A DNA stretch of 64,000 bases from Odontesthes bonariensis (Eukaryota; Chordata; Actinopteri; Atheriniformes; Atherinopsidae), in contig NC_134528.1 of NCBI RefSeq assembly GCF_027942865.1, forward strand, positions 29,707,232 to 29,771,231, read 5' to 3'. How positions within the stretch are numbered: the stretch's first letter is position 1; each line of letters starts with the position of its first letter. The position numbers and the translations under genes were made by a program. The notes below the pieces were generated by a model. It was not told where the DNA came from and made no database searches. It saw only the letters and a list, made by a program, of their open reading frames with translations. Shown piece by piece: positions 56,401 to 64,000 of the stretch.

Positions 56401-57654
56401 TCTCTACAAATGCTTAATACTACGCATTTTTACGTTTATGAAAAATATTAGATTTAATGCATTATGTAATAAAAAAAACATTTATATTAGAATATTATCA
56501 AAAATATTGGTAGGGACAACTCTGTCTTTCTCAAACTTTGGTTGCGACTTGTCCCTATGGTCCCTATGCAAACTTCCATCCTTGCTCAGTACCATTAGTT
56601 TAAACTGAAAATGAGGTCTTCACGTGTGAGAATGTTTGGTCTGTCTTTGTAAATTTCACATTCAAGGCTTTCAAAAGTTTTGCCGTTAAAGTGGAGTGCA
56701 TGGCACCATAATATATGCAGTGTGAATTATGTTGCAAATGTATTAATTACACACATACACCACATTCAAATCCTTCAGCACTGTAAAGCAGAAAAAGCAA
56801 ACTGTATGACTCCTCGTCATATTTAGAATGTCTTTTTCTGAGCATGTTTGTTCACCTCATATAGCAAAGTATAAAAAAGGATATACTTTAATACTGGTTA
56901 GGTCCTGTAGCTCTACACTACATTGCCACTTAACATTGTAGAGATTGGTCTTATTTCCTGGCCTCTTCAACATGACAACAAATTCCCGTGTTTGGCTGTG
57001 CGTCCGCAGGGCTCAGATGGAGGTTTGTTTTTATATCAGTGGTGTTGCATCCTAAAAATGTAAATGATTTCCCAGAATATCCAAATACTGAGCACACATG
57101 GTCTCTCCTCCTCAGCCATTCCCTGGTGGATCGCACATTTAAGACGGTGGATTTCTACAGAAGGCACCAGGACCACATGACACCTGCGGGTCTGGCCTTC
57201 TTCCAGTGTCAGTGGGATGAATCTGTCACCGATACCTTCCACAACACACTCAGTAAGTCACACTACTTTAGTAAAAAGGATCCATATACAACAAAATTCC
57301 ATATGCGGTACCGTTGTGGTACAGAAAGGGTTTATGAACAAAAAAAATGAATGGATGAATTCAGTGGGATCTCATGCCTTCTCACTGACAAAAATACTGT
57401 GAAATTTTGGGTGTGCGACATGTGACTTAGTCATGCATTTGAATGAGAAGACAATTATTTTGTGACAATATTTATTGTGTGTTGGTGCTTAACTCTGCCT
57501 GCATTTTGTTCCTGCAGACATGAGGGAGCCGGTGTTTGAGTTCATCAGATCTCCAGTGTACCACCCTCCACAGGTCAAATACCCTCATCGACAGCCCCTG
57601 CGCTACCTGGATCGATACAGAGATGGAAAGGAGCACACTTATGGAATATACTGA
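50497..57654 (+). CDS. mrpl38: Mitochondrial large ribosomal subunit protein mL38, complete
   Basis: mL38 is a mitoribosome large-subunit protein with a phosphatidylethanolamine-binding-protein (PEBP) fold, in the mitochondrial matrix. Eight coding exons chain in phase: 50497-50581, 53672-54085, 54172-54374, 54461-54533, 54640-54685, 54823-54981, 57116-57252 and 57518-57654. They total 1254 nt, giving 417 residues. The N-terminus ([14 protein letters not shown]) is basic and hydroxylated, as expected of a mitochondrial targeting signal. The PEBP part covers roughly residues 190-400 ([55 protein letters not shown]). The C-terminus [13 protein letters not shown]...YGIY is nearly the same as in mammals. 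A 93-nt segment in exon 2 (53861-53953) starts GTGAGG, ends AAG, is in frame and has no counterpart in the human protein as I recall it. Without it the protein is 386 residues (human 380). Intron 1 is 3.1 kb because of a nested transposon. Confidence 0.95.
51200..53540 (-). mobile_element. Tc1-like transposon split by a Harbinger element
   Basis: On the minus strand, 53268-52891 encodes the central part of a Tc1 transposase ([46 protein letters not shown]). The frame continues, decayed, on the far side of the insertion at 51363 down to about 51200 (C-terminal [14 protein letters not shown]). The break falls right after the QQDNGP motif. Outer ends are approximate. It lies in mrpl38 intron 1. 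Confidence 0.75.
51361..52890 (+). mobile_element. Harbinger-like element with decayed transposase
   Basis: The element is 51364-52887, flanked by ATT at 51361-51363 and 52888-52890, a 3-bp duplication as in PIF/Harbinger. The ends are inverted: GGGCCTCATGCCAGAAC and, reverse complemented, GGGCCTCATGCAAGAAC. Plus-strand frames at 51741-52160 encode a HARBI1-type transposase N-terminal half ([27 protein letters not shown], then after a frameshift [13 protein letters not shown]). The catalytic C-terminal half is gone. Confidence 0.8.
54982..57115. other. mrpl38 intron 6, no gene recognised
   Basis: This 2.1-kb intron contains a TA run near 55884-55903 and T-rich tracts. Short open frames were checked and matched no family. 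A repeat origin for 55020-56400 is likely but not shown. Confidence 0.45.
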
Positions 57655-57731
57655 TCATGACACCCACATGCAGTTGAAAAAAAAATCACAACATAGCATC
57701 TTGTTTTGAATATTAATGTTACCATCCTAAT

Positions 57732-57737
57732 AATAAA
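57732..57737 (+). promoter_or_regulatory. mrpl38 poly(A) signal
   Basis: AATAAA lies 78 nt downstream of the mrpl38 stop codon, giving a short 3' UTR. It is the first consensus signal after the stop. Confidence 0.7.
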
Positions 57738-58124
57738 CCTTTTTCAGCTGTGTATTATATTGTTTTCCTCTTCCTATGACCATATATTAGAAGACTTAAC
57801 AGGAGTGGTTAATTAGTTTCACATAATCCAGATTGTATTAATACTTTTGTTATATTCAAATTGTCATTGTCAATGACAGGCCCAAATAAAGTGTGCACCA
57901 TGAAAGAAAAGCAGCTGACCCATTATTAAGAAAGAACGATGATTTGAATGGATGTACTGATAGGTATGAGCAGGATTTGATATTTGAGGTGTGATTCTTG
58001 ACATCTGTTGCATACATTGTCACACAATATAACTACATAACTCCTTCACTGAGTTCTGTGGACTGTAGTGTTCATCATCACTGACAATGTGATACAGTTA
58101 TAAAGTATTTTAGGTTTATTTTTT

Positions 58125-58125
58125 A

Positions 58126-58159
<34 letters not shown>

Positions 58160-58260
58160 AGAGAGAGATGTATATAGATCTATCTAAATATATCTTTATC
58201 TAGATGGATCTATAGAGCTATGTATAGATACAGATAGATCTATATCTATACATGGATCCG
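58125..58260. repeat. TA and TAGA/TCTA-rich microsatellite
   Basis: A (TA)n run is followed by imperfect TAGATA/TATCTA words. It is a simple repeat downstream of mrpl38. Confidence 0.85.
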
Positions 58261-58589
58261 TTGCTCTGATACGGATTCATATTTTTTAACCTGTTTTACC
58301 ATAAAGTTGGCATTTGTGGTTTAGAGCAGGATATTTAAAAGTAATCATTTGTCATTAGTGTAGACATATGTAAATCTTTTGAGGAAAGACTTTGTTACTT
58401 ACCTGATATTTCTGTCTTTTTTGTCACTACATTTAGCTTGTGAACTAAAATATATCAAGCTTTAAATGTTCACGGTTTCTAAGACTTTTCATGACTTAAC
58501 TCTGACATTACTTTGCCTATATTTTGTTTTACCAAACTACTCACAATCCCTTCAGCCCTCTCTGTTCTAATTAGCAAATACATGCTGCC

Positions 58590-58757
58590 TCTCCAGTGAG
58601 TGTGAGTGTGTGTGTGGTTGTGTGTCTCTGTGTGGCCCTGTGATGGACTGGCGGCCTGTCCAGGGTTAACCCCGCTTCTCGCCCGATGACTGCTGGGATA
58701 GGCTCCAGCCCCCCCGACTGACGGATTCAGCGGTAAAGAAAATGGATGGATGGATGA
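58590..58757 (+). repeat. Tail of a teleost non-LTR retroelement or SINE
   Basis: The sequence GGACTGGCGGCCTGTCCAGG, followed by GGATAGGCTCCAGCCCCCC and GAAAATGGATGGATGGATG, is a very common fish repeat end. The GATG-type tail suggests a Rex3/RTE-like or dependent SINE origin. No coding part remains. Confidence 0.6.
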
Positions 58758-59049
58758 TTTTGTTTTAAGTGAATGGACAGGAGAACTCTGTAATTTGAAA
58801 AGTTTTGAATGCTCCAAAACCGATTTTCAGAGCTTGAGCTGGCAATAAATCATCAAGGATGGATCTCATGAGTGCCCAGTATACTGTATGTTTCAGAGAG
58901 ATGTTCTACTTTCTCCCCCTTCATGTCCTGACAGGCAACAAAGTGTATCAATGGCTTTTTTGCATTTGATTTTTGACTTTCACTCAGTGCATGTTCCACG
59001 TCAGCTTTTCATCAAACCATTGACTGCTTTTAACTGCTCGAGAGATTCA

Positions 59050-59830
59050 AACAATTTTAATAAAATGCGTGTAATTTGTGTTCAATAAAAGAAAAATGTC
59101 AATAGTCATCAATATTGAATAATCATGGACTACAAACACTGCCTTCTCTACTGTATGTACACACAAAAAAATCCTGCTCCAACTATTATTCTTTGGTGAA
59201 ATAAGAAATTCCAAACCCTGTTGTATACTCTGCCACCACGTCCTAATGACTCCAACTAAATAAGAAGCTTTTCTTTCCAAAGCATGCCGCGGGCCTTGCA
59301 GGCTACATTGTGCTTTCCTGATTTCTGACTCGAGGTACTGAATCCATTGTATTCTGAAAACCACTCTGGGTGGAAAACAAAAGATATGTGCCCTCTAAAA
59401 GGTATGTTAGTCTTCCTGTGACTGTTCTCTCCACCATCTGATACATGCAAGATTTAGGCAATGTGTCTACGGAGGGATCAGACGGAACTTTCCGTGCCTC
59501 AGAATGGGTATAACTATTGCTAGCTTTTACACTCGAGGAAGTCAATAAAAGATCCCAAACTCTATAGTCTCATGTTTCAACATTCTATAGCATGCTTGGT
59601 CTTTCTCAGGTCTGACGGCCTTTTCTCAGTTCAAAGGTATTAAAAGGCAAATCCAGAGTCTTCAGCCAACTATAGTTTTCTCTAATAACAGGGTTATCCA
59701 TAAGAATTTGGTTCCAGCGCTGCCTGGCCTCCTCAGTGACACTATCTGAACCGTGTACCCCCCTTAAATATTTGTGCCAGAAATTCAGCTTTTTGAGAAT
59801 TATCAACAGCTGTTTCATCCCACTGATAAG
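59050..59830 (-). other. Unassigned, partly open minus-strand stretch
   Basis: Minus-strand frames carry protein-like sequence without a family that I recognise. 59818-59606 includes FWHKYLRGVHGSDSVTEEAR and ENYSWLKTLDLPFNTFELRK, and further open pieces lie at 59545-59303 and 59364-59047. Stops and frame changes separate them, so this is either a decayed retroelement or pseudogene, or chance. No start, splice pattern or known domain was found. Confidence 0.3.
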
Positions 59831-59989
59831 TCATGCTTGTCATCCCTCATCATGCAGGTGTGACTCTGAATGAGCTCTCTCTCTCTCTTTTTCGTTTTTT
59901 TTTATAGCGGTTGGCAAACAACTTATGGAAGCATTACCGCCACCAACTGGTAAGGAGTGTGGATCACATGGCAACTACCTAAGTCTATA

Positions 59990-60135
59990 CAGTATATATA
60001 TATATATTATATATATATACACATATACACACACACATGCATACATACACATACACATATACACCCATATATCTACACATGCCTACACATTGACATAGAC
60101 CTTACTCATATACACTCATTTATACTCTTACATAT
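59990..60135. repeat. TA/CA-rich microsatellite at LINE tail
   Basis: Mixed (TA)n, (CA)n and CATATA words lie directly 3' (minus sense) of the I-like LINE fragment. They may be the simple-repeat tail of that element. Confidence 0.7.
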
Positions 60136-60434
60136 CTACATATACTGAATTCTATTATACAACTTACACTGTTTTAAAAATGAAAAATAAACTGATATCC
60201 TCTGCTTCCTGATTCTTTTTGCAATAAATCTACTTCCATCCAATTTAATTTTCATCCTACTAAGATTTCTAACAAAATAATTTCTCTGAGCCTGATAATT
60301 CCTACAATATAAAATAACATGTTCAATTGTCTCATCTTCCCCACATTCACATTTCCCTGACTTATGTTTTCCTATCATGGATAAATTTTTTTTCAATCCA
60401 GTATGTCCAATTCTAAGACGTGATATAATCGTCT
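60136..60434 (-). pseudogene. I-like LINE, 3' end of ORF2 (part split off by insertion)
   Basis: The minus-strand frame reads TIISRLRIGHTGLKKN, then a Cys/His motif CECGEDETIEHVILYC, as in the C-terminus of I/Nimb-type LINE ORF2 proteins. The frame is cut at 60434 by the RLE-type LINE and resumes at 63501. The duplication GTCT occurs at both borders. Confidence 0.75.
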
Positions 60435-61728
60435 AATGACTGCCCAAATGCCTTAGCAGGATAGGCCTGTATTGCAATGGAGCACTCTCCCTCCCAGTAT
60501 CAAGCCTTGTGGAGGAGTATAAATGTGCCAAAGCAAGGCTGGAAATGACCCTCACTGAATCCCGGGATCCATTCGTCAGAGGTGTGGCTCCAACACTAGC
60601 AACGGGAAGGAAATGGAAACCATCGGCAGCAGTCGCAGTGGCAAAGGCCACCCTCAGGCACCGGGATATAGTGGGGCATGTCCAGCATGGTGGGAGTGGT
60701 CTTGGCGTGCAAACAACAACACCCACATGGCAAAAGGCCAATCCAAGGGAACAGCGGCACATGGTAGTGGAAGAGGTGCACCAGCAGGAGGAAGCAGCTA
60801 GGTGCGCCAAAGCAGTCTCCCAAGCACAGCAAGGCCGCTGGACGAGATGGGAGAGTGTTGAGAGGAGGAGAATAACATGGGGCGAGCTGTGGAGTATGGA
60901 GGCTAACAGGCTTAGTTTCATCCTCAGGGCCACATATGATGTGCTGCCCTCGCCAACCAACCTACACCTCTGGTATGGAGAGGAACCAGCCCGTCCCCTG
61001 TGTGCAGTCCCTGCAAACCTCAAGCACATCTTGGTGGGTTGTAAGACCAGCCTGACTCAAGGAAGGTACACCTGGCGCCACAATCAGGTGCTGAAGTGCT
61101 TGGCTGCCAAACTTGAGGAAATAAGGGTAACCACCAATGCTATGCCTCCAAATTCCCAGCCAGCGGTCCCATGGAAGACACTATTTGTCCGGGAAGGGGA
61201 GAGAAGGGGGACCAGGCCAGTTCCTCGGGAGGCGGGCCCACTGACCATAGCCCGGGACTGGGAAATGCGGGTGGACCTCAGTCAGAGGCTCAGCTTTCCA
61301 CCCGAAATCGCAGTAACGAACTTGCACCCGGACCTGGTCCTATGGTCCAAGTCCTGCCACCGTGCCTTCATTGTGGAGCTTACTGTCCCATGGGAGGATG
61401 CGATCGGGGAGGCATATGAGCGGAAGAGGCTGCGGTATGCCAACCTAGCAGCTGAAGCAGAGGGGCGGGGCTGGAATGTGAAGGTGTGGCCTGTCGAGGT
61501 GGGCTGCAGAGGCTTTGTGGCCAGAAGTACCACGGGGCTGCTGAAGGAAGTTGGCATCAGAGGGCAGGCCCAACGGAGGGCAATAAAAGAACTGTCTGCG
61601 GCAGCTGAGCAAAGCAGTCACTGGCTGTGGCTCAAGCACAGGGACACAATGTGGGCTGCCAGGTGAGCATGTGGTGCCACCGTGCGACACGCACCCAGGT
61701 CTGATCAGCCTGTGGTGGGGCAACCCTG

Positions 61729-63342
61729 GCAGAGGGCAGTGGTGTAGTCTACGTTGAACGCAGGTATACGGCGTATACCCACCTCTTTTTTGGGGGGATT
61801 TCCGTATACCTACCTAAAATGCTCCGTGTACCCACTTAAAATTCGTTTTTCAATTTTTAGAATAGCACAGCCACGTTTCATCAACTACCACTTCTCATGG
61901 AAGCCTTGTTATAATTTAACAATACAACGACAACACTTCAGAATAGCATTCATTCGGAAATTGCGGCAGTCAATCAATCTCCCAGGGATTCACTATCAGT
62001 GTTTTGACAATAACGTCCCATAGAAACTCTTCTTCTTTGTATTAGTTGAAAGCGGTGATTCTCTAACGCACAACAGCGCCCCCTGTAAGGAGTGGAAGGT
62101 GGAAAACTAAAATGGATGTGTGTATATATATATTTTTTTTTTATGTATATTACATATATAAACGAATGTAATACACATATATATATATATTACAATTAAT
62201 TAATTCTGACAGCCCTTGTGTATGTATATATATAACAACCTCTCTCAAGATGTGATGGTGTTCTGCTGCTTTAAAACAATAACTCTGTTAGGTCTCGCTC
62301 TATGAGGGATGAGTACAAAGATTAAGTGCCACAGGGAGTCCCATTGCCACTGAGATACACAGCACACAGTCCACACAATCAAAGTGAGTTTATGATGTCC
62401 CTCATCCTGTCCCTCATGCATGCAAGGGGCAGGTAAGTGCAAAGCTGCGACCCCACAAACATGTTTGTCCCTTAACACGTTAAGACAGCATTATAAATGT
62501 GCTGTTACCAGAATGGCAATGACCAAGTCGTAGTGCATTATTAAAAGCCCTGTGTTATTCAATTCAATTCAATTCAAAAATACTTTATTTATCCCAGAGG
62601 GAAATTAAATGTTGATGTAGCTCAATTAAATCAAGGAGTTATTATAGATGCTGATGGCTGTGGGCAGGAAAGATTTCCTGTAGCGGTCCGTTTTGCATCC
62701 AAACTGAAGAAGCCTTTGACTGAAGAGACTCTGTTTTCCGATAACAGTCTCATTGAGAGGATGTTCAGGGTTGTCCATAATTCTCTTGATTTTATGCAAA
62801 ATCCTTCTTTGCATTATTGTCTCCAGAGGTTCCACAGTCGTCCCCAGAACAGAACCAGCCTTCTTTATCAGGTTGTTGAGTCTTTTTAGGTCCCTGGTTC
62901 TGATGCTGCTGCCCCAACAGATGACGCAAGAGGAAAGGACGCTCTCAACAACAGACTTGTAGAAGATCTGCAACATCTTGTTGCAAACCTTGAAGGACCT
63001 TAGCTTCCTCAAGAAGTACAGTCTGCTCTGTCCTTTCTTGTAGATGGCTTCACTGTTGTGTCTCCAGTCCAGTCTGTTGTCCACATGAACACCAAGGTAT
63101 TTATATTCCTCAACCACCTCCACTTCCACTTCTATGTATTCCACTTGTATGTCATAGTATTGTAGTACTATGGTACTTAACTTTTCAATGACTATTACAG
63201 CGCGCCACTGGAGGTACGGCGTGCATTAAGGGGCTACTATTGGTCCCGAGTCCCGACCCCTAGTTTGGTACCACGGGCCTATGACTGGCCAACTATACAG
63301 TATACCCACCTCAAAAAGGTGGACTACACCACTGGCAGAGGG
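61729..63342. mobile_element. hAT-like non-autonomous element
   Basis: The element is 61737-63334 (1598 bp). It begins CAGTGGTGTAGTCTAC and ends, reverse complemented, CAGTGGTGTAGTCCAC. It is flanked by a perfect 8-bp duplication, GCAGAGGG, at 61729-61736 and 63335-63342, as in hAT elements. ATACCCACCT occurs inverted near both ends. No transposase was seen, and it holds an L2-like LINE fragment. Confidence 0.85.
62556..63165 (-). mobile_element. 5'-truncated L2-like LINE inside the hAT-like element
   Basis: The minus-strand frame 63144-62626 encodes the C-terminal part of a reverse-transcriptase ORF (EYKYLGVHVDNRLDW, KKGQSRLYFLRKLRSF, CWGSS). The 3' UTR ends, in minus sense, TCTGGGATAAATAAAGTATT followed by GAATT repeats at 62556-62575, the usual tail of these fish elements. 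The catalytic palm is absent. The 5' boundary is approximate. Confidence 0.8.
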
Positions 63343-63500
63343 TGTCTTGTGAGGAAATGGCCGAAACACCCTATGATGCCCGGGCACACAACTGATGTTT
63401 TGTCGCGCTGGGGGCGCCACATGGTCAGCAATGGCAAATCCCACTCCACTGTCAATTACCATGAACATGAAGGGACTTCAACACCTAGTCCTATAACGAA

Positions 63501-64000
63501 GTCTCTTCTCTGCTACTTCTTTCTGATCTTCTCATTTTCCCTATTTTCCTTTGTATTTTATACAACCAACGTCCTTTTCTTTCTTCCTCCCATAACTTTT
63601 GCCATCTCTCTTCCATTTTTTGTTTTATAATACCCTTTACCTCTTTTACACTCAGTCTTACATTAAAATCAATCAATATTTGATTTACACTCTCTTCCAT
63701 CTGCCAGTTCATTTCCCTCAACTCCATAATGCGCTGGTACCCATATAAAGTTAACTATAAGCCCCATCATATTAATTCTATAAAGAGTTTGTTGTACAGT
63801 ATTTCAATTAATATATCTGGTCTACTATCTGACTTACTATTTTGAATATTAAATAATGAAGAACTAGAATCTGAACATATAATTGATTTTAATGGTTTAA
63901 CCTCTTCTATCCACTGAACTGCTAAAAGTACCGCAAGCATTTCTCCAGTATATATCGATACTCCATCACTTACCCTTTTCCCCACTTTAATATTAAATTG
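63501..64000 (-). pseudogene. I-like LINE, RNase H part (continues beyond window)
   Basis: Minus-strand frames encode a decayed RNase H-like domain (YTGEMLAVLLAVQWIEE, IICSDSSSSLFN) at 63985-63767. A following segment, 63727-63501, ends RSERSSREET. That last word joins in frame with IISRLRIGH at 60434, showing the split. The reverse transcriptase should lie right of 64000. The RNase H places it with I/Nimb-type LINEs. Confidence 0.75.

Larger units (their letters stand above)
60435..63500 (+). mobile_element. 5'-truncated RLE-type LINE, split by a hAT-like element
   Basis: The frame is open from 60440 to 61666, with no start of its own, since the 5' end is truncated inside ORF2 (SRIGLYCNGALSLPVSSLVE). 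It contains a zinc-knuckle-like LCAVPANLKHILVGC near 61000-61041 in which the usual first Cys is replaced. The restriction-like endonuclease core follows: PDLVLW near 61328 and VELTVPW near 61373, fitting PD-X(12-14)-E. R2/NeSL/Rex6-type LINEs encode such nucleases; the exact clade is not decided. The 3' UTR is split by the hAT-like element (61737-63334) and resumes at 63343. Flanking GTCT at 60431-60434 and 63501-63504 is the probable target duplication. Confidence 0.8.

Overview
The window is nuclear DNA of a ray-finned fish, most likely a percomorph teleost. The evidence is intron-split vertebrate genes, many AT microsatellites, and teleost-style transposons (Tc1, Harbinger, hAT, piggyBac, TTAA-target foldback elements, L2-like, I-like and restriction-like-endonuclease LINEs). 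No bacterial, organellar or viral genome features were seen. From memory, the gene order matches human 17q25.1: H3-3B, UNK, UNC13D, WBP2, TRIM47/TRIM65, MRPL38.

Layout. 79-452 (-): two coding exons of histone H3.3; the last coding exon lies left of the window. 1744-8097 (+): unk, 15 coding exons, an RNA-binding CCCH protein. 9536-27615 (-): unc13d (Munc13-4), 34 coding exons that chain in frame to 1112 residues. 32092-36417 (+): wbp2, 8 coding exons, 263 residues. 39400-47836 (-): a RING/B-box/coiled-coil/SPRY TRIM gene of the TRIM47/65 group, 7 coding exons, 548 residues. 50497-57654 (+): mrpl38, 8 coding exons, 417 residues (386 if a 93-nt GT-AG segment is spliced). The genes act independently (chromatin, RNA binding, granule exocytosis, nuclear coactivation/WW binding, ubiquitin ligation, mitochondrial translation). 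They are neighbours by ancient synteny and do not form an operon. Two divergent pairs share upstream regions: H3.3/unk (1.3 kb) and unc13d/wbp2 (4.5 kb). A consensus TGACGTCA site lies upstream of H3.3/unk and another upstream of wbp2.

Introns and intergenic stretches are rich in mobile DNA, much of it nested. The most unusual item is a 576-600 bp element present three times (11503-12102, 40966-41565, 44812-45387). All three copies start TAGCCTGG, end CCAGGCTA and have perfect 9-bp target duplications. All carry the same piece of a RecQ-type helicase with a Walker A motif, ending at a splice-donor-like site. The right end (60136-64000) is a four-level nest: an I-like LINE split by an RLE-type LINE, which is split by a 1.6-kb hAT-like element with 8-bp duplications, which holds an L2-like LINE fragment. 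Other nests are at 30718-31692, 40407-42013, 44551-45560 and 51200-53540.

Exon borders were chosen by hand from GT/AG sites, reading phase and remembered family sequence, and no alignment was run. Transposon superfamily names rest on ends, target duplications and short protein motifs.
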